Part shown: positions 53,468 through 62,699 of the stretch, in pieces
Layout: the number at the start of each line of letters is the position of its first letter
Numbering within the stretch: the stretch's first letter is position 1
NCBI GenBank assembly: GCA_963717215.1
Contig: CAVQVS010000009.1
Coordinates: 124,001-188,000, forward strand
Length of the DNA stretch: 64,000 nt
From: Roseiarcus sp963717215
Lineage (GTDB): Bacteria > Pseudomonadota > Alphaproteobacteria > Rhizobiales > Beijerinckiaceae
Direction: 5' to 3'
Translations under genes and position numbers: made by a program
The notes under the pieces: model-generated
What the model was told of the DNA's origin: nothing
Database searches by the model: none
The model's input: the letters and a program-made list of their open reading frames with translations, nothing else

Positions 53468-55592
53468 ATGTCCAGCTCTGACGTCGTCGCCAAATGGCGC
53501 TACCGGTTGGTGCCCGATCATGTGATCGGCGAGGTGTTGACCAAGGACTGGATCGACACCGCCATTCCGGTGGTCATGCTGGTCGTGTCGGCGGCGGTGT
53601 TTGCTCTGCTGCTCCCGAACTTTCTTTCTGTCGCCGGCGTTGTCGAACTGCTGCGACAGATGGGCGAATTGACCTTCGTTACGCTCGGCATGGCGGTGGT
53701 CATCATGGCGGGCGGAATCGACCTCAGCGTCGGGTCGATCTTCGCCCTCGCGAATTTCACCACGCTCGCGCTCGTCAACTACCTGCAATGGCCGATCCCA
53801 ATCGCCGCGGTCTTGGTGCTCGTCGTTTGCGGCCTGTGCGGACTTCATCAACGGAATCCTTGTCGGCTATCTGCGCCTGCGCGCCTTCCTGACGACGCTG
53901 GCGATGCTGATCATCCTTCGGGCGCTCGTCGACTACCTGCTGTTCAATTGGGGCACGTTGGTCGTCACCGATGCGCCGGATTCGGCGGTGTGGGACTTCT
54001 TGTCCTTCGGCACGGTGCTCGGCGTTCCCTTCAACTATCTCCTGGCGCTGGTCGCCGCGGTCGTGCTGCACATCTTTCTCACGCGCATGCGTCCGGGGTG
54101 GCACATCCGCGCGGTTGGCGGATCCAGACGCTCCGCGCACAACGCTGGCATCAACGTGCGCCGCACGGTGTGCATGACCTATGTCATCTCGGGCGTGATG
54201 ACCGGCGTCGCCGGCGTCCTCTATGCAGCGCGCCTCAACAACGCCGGCACCGAGGCGGGCATTGGGCTCGAAGTCATGGCGCTCACTGCGGCGGTGCTCG
54301 GCGGCAACAGCCTGGGCGGGGGGCGGGGCTCGATCCCGAAAGCCGCGCTTGGGGCGCTCATCGTCGGCATGTTCACGAATACGCTGCTCAGGTTCAGCCT
54401 TCCGAGCGGCGCCAATCCCCTCGCGATCGGACTGATCCTGCTCGTGGCCGTCGCGCTGGACGTGCGCTGGCTCAAGAACCGGAACAAGCTGCTCTCGCGC
54501 GTTTACGTTTCGCCGACGTTCTTCGATCCGCCCCCTCTCATCTCGACGGATCCCGCGGCCGGCACCCCCTACGCCATCAACAACAAGCTGCAGGAGGCCG
54601 AACCGATCGGCCTCGACCAGGTGGATGGCGCCGAGGACATCGCTTTCGACCGGGATGACAACCTCTATGCGGGAAGCCGCCACGGCGACATCATCCGTTT
54701 CATGGCGCCGGATTACAAACGCGTCGAAATCTTCGCGCATATCGGCGGCCAGCCTCTGGGACTCCATTTCGACGGCGAGGACTCGCTGTTCGCCTGTGTC
54801 AGCGGCATGGGCCTCTACAAGATCACCCGCGCAGGCGAGATCATCCGTCTCTCCGACGAGACGAACCGGACGTTGTTCTCCATCATCGACGACAGCCGCA
54901 TGCGCTTCGCCGACGACATGGATTTTGCCCCCGACGGCCGGGTGTTCTTCAGTGAAGCGACGATCCGATACGACATTTTCGACTGGGCGACGGACTCGAT
55001 CGAAGGACGCGGCAACGGGAGGATTATCTGCTGGAATCCGCATAACAACACGTCCCGCACGGTGCTGCCGAAGCGCATGTTTCCGAATGGAATCTGCATG
55101 ACCGGCGACAACGAGTCGCTGTTCTTCGCCGAGACTTGGGCGGGACGGATCAACCGGTACTGGTTCGACGGTCCGAAGAAGGGGCGCGTGGAGTGCATTC
55201 TGCCCGACATGCCCGGCTATCCCGACAACATCCGCCGCGCTTCGGACGGCAACTTCTGGGTGGCGATGCTCGGCATGCGGACGCCGGCGCTCGACGTTGC
55301 GATGAAAATGCCCGGCTTCCGGCGCCGGATGGCGCAGAGGGTCGCCTTCGAGGAATGGATCTATCCGAACATCAATGCGGGCGGCGTTGTGAAGTTCGAC
55401 ATCAACGGCAGGATCATCGAGTCGCTTTGGGATGCGACGGGGGACAAGCACCCGATGATCACCTCCATGCGCGAGCACAAGGGTTACCTCTATCTGGGCG
55501 GCGTCTATAACAACCGCATCGGCCGCTACCGGATTCCCGGCGCCGACCCGAACTTCAGCGATCGAGACCTCTATTGGGGGAAGCGTTCGTGA
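53468..55592 (+). pseudogene. CUT2 permease fused to SMP-30/gluconolactonase-like propeller, frameshifted
   Basis: About 708 residues if the frame is repaired near 53840. Residues 1 to about 340 are a CUT2 permease (GMAVVIMAGGIDLSVGSIFA, then FINGILVGYLRLRAFLTTLA after the shift, and TAAVLGGNSLGGGRGSIPKA). After the last helix and a short linker (RVYVSPTFFDPPPL), residues about 360-708 form a beta-propeller of the SMP-30/strictosidine-synthase-like type: GAEDIAFDRDDNLYAGSRHG, FADDMDFAPDGRVFFSEATI, NGICMTGDNESLFFAETWAG and GYPDNIRRASDGNFWVAMLG. In CUT2 permeases the C terminus faces the cytoplasm, so the propeller would meet the substrate inside. Its stop overlaps the next gene (GTGA). Confidence 0.8.
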
Positions 55593-56690
55593 TCGCGGCG
55601 GTTCGGAAACGGATTGACGCATTCTGGGGTCGGGGCTCGGCCGCGGTCACGGTGCCGCCCATGGATGGCGCTTTGACGCCGAACAGCGTTCTCGATCAGG
55701 CCGCGGTCGCGCGCGCAGTCGAGGCGCCGGACAATCTTGTCGGGTCGGGCGGCGCATTGTTTTTCTCGAGCCGCGCGGGCGTTTGCATCCTGCGCGGCGA
55801 ATCCGGAGCTTTTTCCTCCGAACTTGTCGAAGCGTCGAACGCGCCCGTCGCCAGCATGGCGGGCGACGGATCCGGAGCGATCGCAATTGCGAGACAAGGG
55901 ACCCTCGCCATACGCGGGGGAAGGCACGACGGAAAGTCTTTTACGCAAGTCGGTGAGCGCTCCGCTTCTGTGCCCGACGGCGCTCGCCTTCGATGGGCCG
56001 GACTCGATCATTCTATGCCTCGGCTCGGCCGCCAATCCGGCCCATGAATGGAAGCGGGACCTGCTTGAGCTCAATGCGTCGGGCTCGCTCTGGCGGCTTG
56101 ATTTGGGCTCCGGCTCGGGCGCCAAGCTTGCCGACGGTCTTGCCTGGCCGTCAGGCGTCGTCAAAGAGCCCGCAGGCGCGTTTCTGATCTCGGAAAGCTG
56201 GCGCCATCGCGTCCTGCGGGTCGACGCCAGGAGTGCAGTCCAGCCGATGCTGCAGCATCTGCCAGGCTATCCGTCACGGATCGCGACCGCCAGCGATGGC
56301 GGCTACTGGCTCTGCGTTTTCGCTCCGCGCCGCCAGATGGTCGAATTCGTCCTTCGAGAGAAAGCCTATCGCGAGCGGATGATGCGGGAAGTCCATCCGG
56401 ACTTCTGGATGGCGCCCGCGCTGAGCAGCGGACGCAGCTTCCTCGAGCCGATCCAGGGCGGGCAGGTCAAGCACCTTGGCATATCGAAGCCCTGGGCGCC
56501 GACGCGCTCCTACGGCCTCATCATCCGTCTCGACCGCTCGGGCCTGCCGATCGCCAGTTTTCACAGCCGGGCGGACGGAAGAGTTCATGGGATCACGAGT
56601 TGTCTCGAGACCTCGGGACGGCTGCTGGCGACGAGCAGGGGCGGAGAGGTCATCCTGGACGTCGATCTGCGCGAACTCGAAGGAGCTTGA
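55589..56690 (+). pseudogene. second SMP-30-like beta-propeller protein, frameshifted
   Basis: About 367 residues. The N-terminal frame begins at a GTG overlapping the preceding stop and runs to a shift at about 55950, after which CPTALAFDGPDSIILCLGSA resumes and continues to the stop. Propeller repeats are seen in SGVVKEPAGAFLISESWRHR and GYPSRIATASDGGYWLCVFA, and RVHGITSCLETSGRLLATSR closes it. It resembles the propeller half of the upstream fusion, suggesting duplication. No signal peptide is seen. Together with the fusion it precedes the ATPase directly. Confidence 0.72.
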
Positions 56691-56693
56691 GCG

Positions 56694-58187
56694 TTGCAGC
56701 CCCTTATCGAGATGCGGAGCGTGACGAAGGAATACCGCGGCGTGCCCGCGGTGAAGAATGTCGATTTCACCCTGGAGCGCGGCGAGATCCACGCGCTGAT
56801 CGGCGAGAATGGCGCGGGCAAATCGACGCTGACCAAGATCATGGCCGGCGTCACGCTCCCGACCTCGGGTACGATGGTGCTGGAGGGCCGTGAAGTCGCG
56901 TTCGGCTCCCCCAAGGAAGCCCTCTCCAACGGCGTCGTGATGGTGTTTCAGGAGACAAGCCTCGTCCCCTCGATGACCGTTGCGCAGAACATCTACCTCG
57001 GCGACGAAAAGCTTTTCAATCGGCTGCGGGGCCTCAACATCGCGGCGCAGCAGTTCCTCCAGTCGCTCAACTTCAACGTCGATCCATGGGCCAATGTCGC
57101 GGGCCTTGGCGCGGCCAAGCGGCAGATGGTGGAGATCGCCCGAGCCGTTCGCCAGAACGTCAAGGCAATCATTTTCGACGAACCGACAGCCTCGCTCACG
57201 CCCGAGGAGAAGCACCATTTCTTCTCCCTGATCGCACGCCTCAAGGCGCGCGGCGTGTCGATCATCTTCATCAGCCATGCGCTCGAGGAGGCGCTCACCA
57301 TCTCCGACCGGATCACAATCTTGCGGGACGGCGAGCTGGTCACGACGGACCTCACCTCGAAGTTCAATCGCGAGACGATCATTCAGGGCATGGTGGGACG
57401 CCAATTGTCCGGCGAACTCTACAGCCGCCAAGGCAGAACGGCGCGCGCCGCCGGGGCGAAAGTGCTGAGCGTCCAGAACCTGTCAATGGGATCGATGGTC
57501 CGCAATACGAGCTTCTCGATTTATGCGGGGCAGATCACCGGCATTTTCGGCCTCATCGGGTCGGGGCGAACCGAAACGGCGAAGATTGTGGCTGGCGTGC
57601 AGAAGCGCAACGCCTTCTACGGCGGCGAGATATGGCTGAACGACAAGCCGGTCCGCTATCGCGTCCCTGCTCCCGCCGTGCGGGACGGCATCGTCTATGT
57701 CACGGAGGATCGCAAGCTCGAGGGTTTCTTCGAAACCCAGTCGATCGCCGACAATATCTATTCCGGGTTTCTCGCCGCCAACCTGAATTCGAGCCTCGTT
57801 GTCGGCTTGAGTCGAGTTGGCGAACTCGCCGACCAATGGATCAAAGGTCTCAGCATTCGCGCGATCAACAGCAACGCCCGCGTGATCGAGCTATCGGGCG
57901 GCAATCAGCAGAAAGTCGTGATCGCGACCGCGTTGGTTCAGAAGCCGAAGCTCATCATCTTCGACGAACCGACGCGCGGGGTCGACGTCGGCGCCATTGC
58001 CGAGATCCACCACGTCATCGAGCGCCTCGCCGATGATGGGCTCGCGGTGGTCGTGATCTCGTCCAATCTGCCCGAGATCATGAACCTGTCGGACCGCATC
58101 CTGGTGTCGCGGCTCGGCCGCATCGTCGAGGAGTTTTCTCCGAAGCAGGCGACCGAAGCCAAGATCATGTACGCGGCTGTTCACTAG
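56694..58187 (+). CDS. sugar ABC transporter ATP-binding protein, double NBD (RbsA-like)
   Basis: A 497-residue tandem CUT2 ATPase. NBD1 has Walker A GENGAGKST, Walker B IIFDEPTASLT and ISHALEE; its signature loop is non-canonical (LGAAKRQMVEIAR). NBD2 has GLIGSGRTETAKIV, signature LSGGNQQKVVIATAL and an intact Walker B LIIFDEPTRGVD. The TTG at 56694 has a GAAGGAG Shine-Dalgarno sequence and starts directly after the second propeller gene. It energises the transporter formed by the permeases at 51313 and 53468. Confidence 0.89.
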   Translation: MQPLIEMRSVTKEYRGVPAVKNVDFTLERGEIHALIGENGAGKSTLTKIMAGVTLPTSGTMVLEGREVAFGSPKEALSNGVVMVFQETSLVPSMTVAQNIYLGDEKLFNRLRGLNIAAQQFLQSLNFNVDPWANVAGLGAAKRQMVEIARAVRQNVKAIIFDEPTASLTPEEKHHFFSLIARLKARGVSIIFISHALEEALTISDRITILRDGELVTTDLTSKFNRETIIQGMVGRQLSGELYSRQGRTARAAGAKVLSVQNLSMGSMVRNTSFSIYAGQITGIFGLIGSGRTETAKIVAGVQKRNAFYGGEIWLNDKPVRYRVPAPAVRDGIVYVTEDRKLEGFFETQSIADNIYSGFLAANLNSSLVVGLSRVGELADQWIKGLSIRAINSNARVIELSGGNQQKVVIATALVQKPKLIIFDEPTRGVDVGAIAEIHHVIERLADDGLAVVVISSNLPEIMNLSDRILVSRLGRIVEEFSPKQATEAKIMYAAVH

Positions 58188-58271
58188 GATCGCAAAACCT
58201 TCACGGCTTTCGCGGATATTGCGTTCAAGATCGAGCGTATCGAGATCCGCGGGCGCTCGCCAGGCGCCGCC

Positions 58272-59243
58272 TCACCAGGTCCAGTGAGGCGGCGGAACGC
58301 CCGGGACGGCGACTTTGAACGACGCGATCGAGGAGAGACCGAGGGACCCGACATATGCGGTTCGCAGGTCCGCGCCGCCAAACGCGATGCTGCTCGTATT
58401 GACAAGGCGCGTTCCACGCGCCTGAGACAAATGGGTTCGAGTCAGCGCGTTTCGGTTATGCAACGACTCGAGCTCCTCCACGGTCGCCGGGTCGCCATCA
58501 TCGATCACAATTGTCTGCGATCCGTCTGCCTCAACGCGGATGATGCGATTGCTGCCCACGCTGACAACCCACGCGCAGCCCGCCGCGTCGAAGGCGAGTC
58601 CGTCCGGAAAGACGCCTGCGCCAAATTCGGTTGCGGTTTGGCGCGGCCCCAACGATCCGTCCGCCCGTATCGGAAACCGGGTCAGGCGGCGAGCGAAGGT
58701 TTCGTTGAGGTAGAGATAAGACCCATCATTCGAGACGCGGGATTCGTTGGTCCAGCAAAGGTCCCCGGCGACGATGCGGACGCCTTTCGTATCCTGAACC
58801 GCGAGGAAGCCGTCACGCGACGCCTGGCTGTATTGGCCGAGCTCCGGATTCATCGTGCTGACGGAGATCCATAGCCGGTCCTGGTGATCGAGCGTGACGA
58901 AATTGACGCCCGGCAGCCGCACGCCTTCGATCTCGGTCAGATGCGGGCGCACCGAGCCGAAGCGATCAATTTTCCACACGCCGCCGACGCCAGCGAGATT
59001 CGCGACTAAAAAGGAGCGGTCGCGAAGCATCGCGAAACCGTTCGGCGTTATCTCCGATCGTCCGATAAGGCTCTCGCCGTCCGGGCCAAGGCGGCGAATT
59101 CCCCCGCGCCGGTCGGATGCGAAGATCTCGCCGTGCGCGGTCGTGAGCACGCATTCGGGTCGCGCAAAGTCGGAGCCGACAAACTCCAGCTCTGCGACAT
59201 CGCGCCGCTGCTCGCGACCGCCTGCGTTGGGTTGCTCTGACAC
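58272..59243 (-). CDS. SMP-30/gluconolactonase/LRE family protein
   Basis: A 323-residue six-bladed propeller enzyme of the SMP-30 family, which hydrolyses sugar lactones with a divalent metal. Metal-ligand-type residues are suggested by RPECVL (Glu), GVNFVTLDHQDRLWISVST (Asn), TNESRVSNDG (Asn) and PDGLAFDAAG (Asp). The GTG at 59243 has AGGAGG upstream and is preferred over a longer frame. It is the last gene of the citE-ADH-AroQ-AroQ-SMP30 minus-strand operon and converges with the ATPase. Confidence 0.82.
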   Translation of the reverse strand: MSEQPNAGGREQRRDVAELEFVGSDFARPECVLTTAHGEIFASDRRGGIRRLGPDGESLIGRSEITPNGFAMLRDRSFLVANLAGVGGVWKIDRFGSVRPHLTEIEGVRLPGVNFVTLDHQDRLWISVSTMNPELGQYSQASRDGFLAVQDTKGVRIVAGDLCWTNESRVSNDGSYLYLNETFARRLTRFPIRADGSLGPRQTATEFGAGVFPDGLAFDAAGCAWVVSVGSNRIIRVEADGSQTIVIDDGDPATVEELESLHNRNALTRTHLSQARGTRLVNTSSIAFGGADLRTAYVGSLGLSSIASFKVAVPGVPPPHWTW

Positions 59244-59275
59244 ATGTCCTCCTTGAGGTTCCCAAGGGTATGCAG

Positions 59276-59827
59276 TTACGGCGTTGGCGCGAGCGAGCCC
59301 GCATCGAGGGCGCAGACGAGGCCGAACGTCGCGCCGATGTAACTGTAGTGGCGAAGGCCCATGACGACCCCGGCGGCCTTGCGCGTGATCATCGCGCCGT
59401 CGAACCATCCGACCGTCGCGATATTGGCGAAATGCAGCTCGACATAGGGCTTGCCCAAATCGGCAAGCGCAAGCGCGCAGGGGGCGCCGTGCCGCGTGAG
59501 GGCGGCCGGATTGATGAGGAAGGCGTCGACCGTGTCGATGCGATCGTAGATATAGGCGACAATGTCGCCCTCGCGGTTGGCTTGATAAGCGTTGAGCGTA
59601 ACGCCGAGCCCGTCTGCAAGCGCGGCAATGGCTCCCTGCAATTCTCCGATGGAATTGATGCTCCCATACGTCCGACGGTCGCGTCCTCCTTCACCGAGGT
59701 TTGACATGTTTGGCCCATCGATCAACGCGAGGCGCCAGCGCGCTGCGGCAGGCCGGAAGGGGCGCAGCGATCGGCCAAGGTCGCTCGCCCATGTCTCGAG
59801 ACTCAGGGCGGGTTGCGGCGGGGTCAC
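59276..59827 (-). CDS. AroQ-like (type II 3-dehydroquinate dehydratase fold) protein, second copy
   Basis: A 183-residue protein with an N-terminal extension and the type II dehydroquinase fold. IDGPNMSNLG corresponds to the NGPNLNLLG loop and RRTYGSINSIGELQ to the YG segment. ANREGDIVAYIYD, INPAALTRHGAP and VELHFANI correspond to the Asn, His and catalytic His-containing strands. The His of the last motif is kept, but the lid region and several residues differ from true AroQ. The GTG start overlaps the stop of the upstream paralogue (GTGA). A role in shikimate synthesis is unlikely in this context; a related dehydration or hydration in catabolism is possible. Confidence 0.75.
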   Translation of the reverse strand: MTPPQPALSLETWASDLGRSLRPFRPAAARWRLALIDGPNMSNLGEGGRDRRTYGSINSIGELQGAIAALADGLGVTLNAYQANREGDIVAYIYDRIDTVDAFLINPAALTRHGAPCALALADLGKPYVELHFANIATVGWFDGAMITRKAAGVVMGLRHYSYIGATFGLVCALDAGSLAPTP

Positions 59828-60384
59828 GAGCCGCTCCGGAAGGCATATGGCTGACCGCCGCGCCGGACCGTTGGCGAATCCGGGGCGTCGGGATTGAGAA
59901 AGGTCTCATCGTCCAGCGCCAGCGTCAGCCCGAGGAGACCCGCGAGATACGAATATTCGCGCAAACCCATCGCGCGGCCGATGACCGTCGGCGTAAACAC
60001 CGAGACTTCACCATTCGCGATCAGATTGTAGAAGGCCACTTCGACCACGGGCTTGCGCGTCTCCTGCAGCGCGTGCCGCAGCCCCTCGCTGATTGTCGTC
60101 AGGCCGCCCGCGTCCAGAAGATAGGCGTCGGTGGCGTTGGCGCTGTGATGGACGTATTCAAGCAGCTCGCCTTCATGGTCGGAAACGAAAGGTCGAACCT
60201 CAACGCCGAGCGCCTCGCCGAAATCGACCACCATTTTCTGCAAGTCTTCGATGGAGCCGATGCGGCCGAACAGCCGAGGGTCACGCTTCCCGAGATGCTT
60301 CATGTTCGGCCCGTCGATCAGGCCGATCATCCAGCGTCGCGAGCCGCGCCGGACCGAGCGCGGCAGGACTGCGGTGTCGCTCAT
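59824..60384 (-). CDS. AroQ-like (type II 3-dehydroquinate dehydratase fold) protein, first copy
   Basis: A 186-residue paralogue of the gene downstream. IDGPNMKHLG and DPRLFGRIGSIEDLQKM match the AroQ start, DHEGELLEYVH matches the Asn-containing loop, and LLDAGGLTTISEGLRHAL replaces INPAxxTHTS. The catalytic His of VxxHxSN is missing (VVEVAFYNL), so this copy is probably inactive alone and may pair with its neighbour. The ATG overlaps the stop of the alcohol dehydrogenase gene (ATGA). Confidence 0.74.
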   Translation of the reverse strand: MSDTAVLPRSVRRGSRRWMIGLIDGPNMKHLGKRDPRLFGRIGSIEDLQKMVVDFGEALGVEVRPFVSDHEGELLEYVHHSANATDAYLLDAGGLTTISEGLRHALQETRKPVVEVAFYNLIANGEVSVFTPTVIGRAMGLREYSYLAGLLGLTLALDDETFLNPDAPDSPTVRRGGQPYAFRSGS

Positions 60385-61464
60385 GCGGGGTTCCCCATGG
60401 ATGTCGCCGGCGTCTCTGCCGGCTGTGTTGGCGTCAGAACGCATCGGCCAAGGAGCGCGCCGCGCTCGAGGACCGCGTGGGCGCCCGCCGCATCTGCAAG
60501 CCCGAAGCAACGGGTGACCGACGGTCGAATGGCGCCCCGGCTGATCAGCTGAAGAACATCGACAAGCTCCGCGCGCGTCGTGCTTGTCGAGCTCAGCAGA
60601 GAGATCGAACGCAGAAACATCTGGGCCGGATTGAACGGAGTGAAATCGCCCGTGAGCTGGCCGACCATCGTCCACCGTCCGCCCGGCGCGAGAGAGCGGC
60701 GCGTCGGCTGAAATTGCGGCGTCCCCACGTTGTCGATGACGACATCCACGCCGCCTGAGCTGAGGTCCCGCACGGCAGCCGAAAAGTCCTGGCCGCGTTT
60801 GCACAGGACGACTTCATCGGCGCCTGCGTCGCGAATTGCGCCCACTTTCTCCGGCGAGGTCGTCTGCCCAATGACGAACGCGCCAGCGAGCTTCGCAAGC
60901 TGCACGGCGTGGACGCCCACGCCCCCGCCAGCGCCAGTGACCAGCGCGCTTTCGCCAAGCTGCAGGCGCGCGACCGAGCGGATCGCGTGGAGCGCCGTTC
61001 CAATCGCGCAGGCCGCTACGGCGGCCGAATTCATAAGGCACGTTGTCGGGAACATGCGCGAGGTTGTCCGGTTCGATGCGGACAAATTCCGCATAGCCCC
61101 CGTTCAGACCGGCGTCGCCGAGAAACGCCGCCTCCGCGCACAACGGCTCTCGCGCCGAGCGGCAGTAGCGGCAGGACCCGCAGATGTGGAAGCGCTGAGT
61201 CGAGGCGACGCGCTCGCCAACCCGAAAGCCGTTGACCGCCGAGCCCACAGCGACGACCGTTCCGGAAACCTCGTGTCCTGGAATGCAGGGCATGGCGACG
61301 CCCGCGCGCAGAACGCCGGCGCGAACGGAGACGTCATGAAAGCATACGCCGCATGCCCGGACGGAGATCACGACGTCCCGCGGCCCCGGCGAGGGATCGG
61401 GCAGTTCCTCCAGTTTCAAGGCTTTTGAGGGCGGCCCCGGATGGCGCAGGACGATAGCCTTCAC
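60381..61464 (-). pseudogene. zinc-dependent alcohol dehydrogenase, frameshifted
   Basis: A medium-chain dehydrogenase of about 360 residues. The catalytic-zinc side is CGVCFHDVSVRAGV and PGHEVSGTVVAVG, the structural zinc loop is CGSCRYCRSAREPLC, and NAD(P) binding is at GAGGGVGVHAVQLAKLAGA. A single extra base near 61028 moves YEFG into another frame; with it removed the sequence reads VPYEFAAVAACAIGTALHAI. It lies in the operon of the AroQ-like genes and probably oxidises an alcohol intermediate. Confidence 0.83.
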
Positions 61465-61544
61465 ATCCGCATCTTTCTTGGCTTTTGCGCATCCTTACGG
61501 ATCAGTATATTATACTACGTAATAGTCCGCAACCGCTGACCGCG
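61465..61544 (-). promoter_or_regulatory. short AT-rich spacer with an 11-bp palindrome
   Basis: This 80-base gap between the CitE-like gene and the alcohol dehydrogenase contains GTATATTATAC (61505-61515), a perfect inverted repeat around one base, in an AT-rich patch unlike the surroundings. It may be an operator (GntR-FCD sites often have GTAT...ATAC) or part of the -10 region of the operon. No regulator lies beside it. Confidence 0.42.
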
Positions 61545-62406
61545 TTACGGGCGGCCAAGGATCTTCTCGGCGAGACGCAGGTGAGGCACGTCGACCATCT
61601 GATCGCCGACCCTCAGCGCGCCCTTGCCGGGCTCACGCGCAAAAGCCGCCACAACGCCTTCCGCCCAGGCGCGCTCTTCCGGCGTGACCGAGAACGCCTT
61701 GTTTATCGTTTCGATTTGCGTGGGATGAATCGCAAGCTTCGCTTGGAAACCATCCGCTCGTGCGTCTTCGGCTTCGCGAAGCAGTCCTTCGAGGTCGGGT
61801 ATGCTGGTGTAGACGGTGTCGATCGCCGCGAGGCCGGCCCTCGCGGCGGCGAAGAGACAGGAATTTCGCGCCATCAGAAAGATGCCGGAATATCCGTTCG
61901 GTCCCCGCTTTCTGGAAGCGCCGATGTCGGCGGCGAGGTCTTCGGCGCCCCATACGAGCCCGGCGAGACGGCCGGCTTCGTTCCGCGGATACTGGCCAAG
62001 GCCAAACAGGGATTCGGCCGTCTCGGTGACGATCGGCAAGATGCGGGTCGAGCCGGCTTCGGCGCCGAACGCGGATTTCAAAGGCGTCCAGGTAAAAGCT
62101 CAGCTGGGCCACATCGGCGGCGCCGGAACATTTGGGCAGCATGATTCCGTCGCATCTTCCGACGACCGCGCCGAGATCCTCGAGAATGAGTCCGGTCGCG
62201 AGCGCGTTCACCCTGACGAAGATGGTTTGACCTTGCCCCCGCTGGCCGAGCATCGCCTGCACGGTTTTGCGCGCGCCCGGCTTCGCCTCCGGCGCGACGG
62301 AATCCTCGAGGTCGAGAATCAGCGCGTCGGCGCTGCTCGCGCGCGCCTTCTCGAATTTGCGGGCGCTGTCGCCTGGCACGAACAAAAGGGATCTTATAGC
62401 GCGCAT
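61545..62406 (-). pseudogene. HpcH/HpaI-CitE-like CoA ester lyase, frameshifted
   Basis: About 287 residues of the CitE/malyl-CoA lyase (beta/alpha)8 family. The N terminus RSLLFVPGDSARKFEKA and ALILDLEDSVAPEAK is followed by FVRVNALATGLILEDLGAVV and GIMLPKCSGAADVAQLSFYL. Then the frame shifts near 62080. The second part resumes with SAFGAEAGSTRILPIVTETA, LVWGAEDLAADIGA and KLAIHPTQIETINKAFSVT. It probably cleaves or condenses a beta-hydroxyacyl-CoA. It heads the minus-strand operon and is divergent from the GMC oxidoreductase. Confidence 0.83.
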
Positions 62407-62699
62407 GAGGATTGGTTCCTGCGTGTTGTGTTAAACGGGCCCGAGGGAAGAGCGCCAATAGGGAATCGCGACGCCCTCCATACCGGCGTCGGCTCAGAAC
62501 CTTTCCGTTCTGCAGCCACTCGACGAGCGGGATCGAAGAAGCGCCGCGCCGGCGAGACAGGCGCATGGCATTGGAATGTGGAATGACCATAGAACGGAAC
62601 GCTATTATCCGTTTGCGCGATTTCATCGGCTAAGGCCAGCGACGCGGATTGTCTGCCATCCTTTCCAGCGCGCCGCCCTCCTGTTCGACAACGACGCCC
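62407..62699. other. divergent spacer, no gene seen
   Basis: About 290 bases between the divergent CitE-like and GMC genes, expected to hold both promoters. No supported reading frame was found. Confidence 0.45.

Noticed and set aside
53775..55622. 615-codon minus-strand frame opposite the permease-propeller fusion
   Set aside because: Composition rich in Arg, Asp and His without similarity; shadow of the coding strand.
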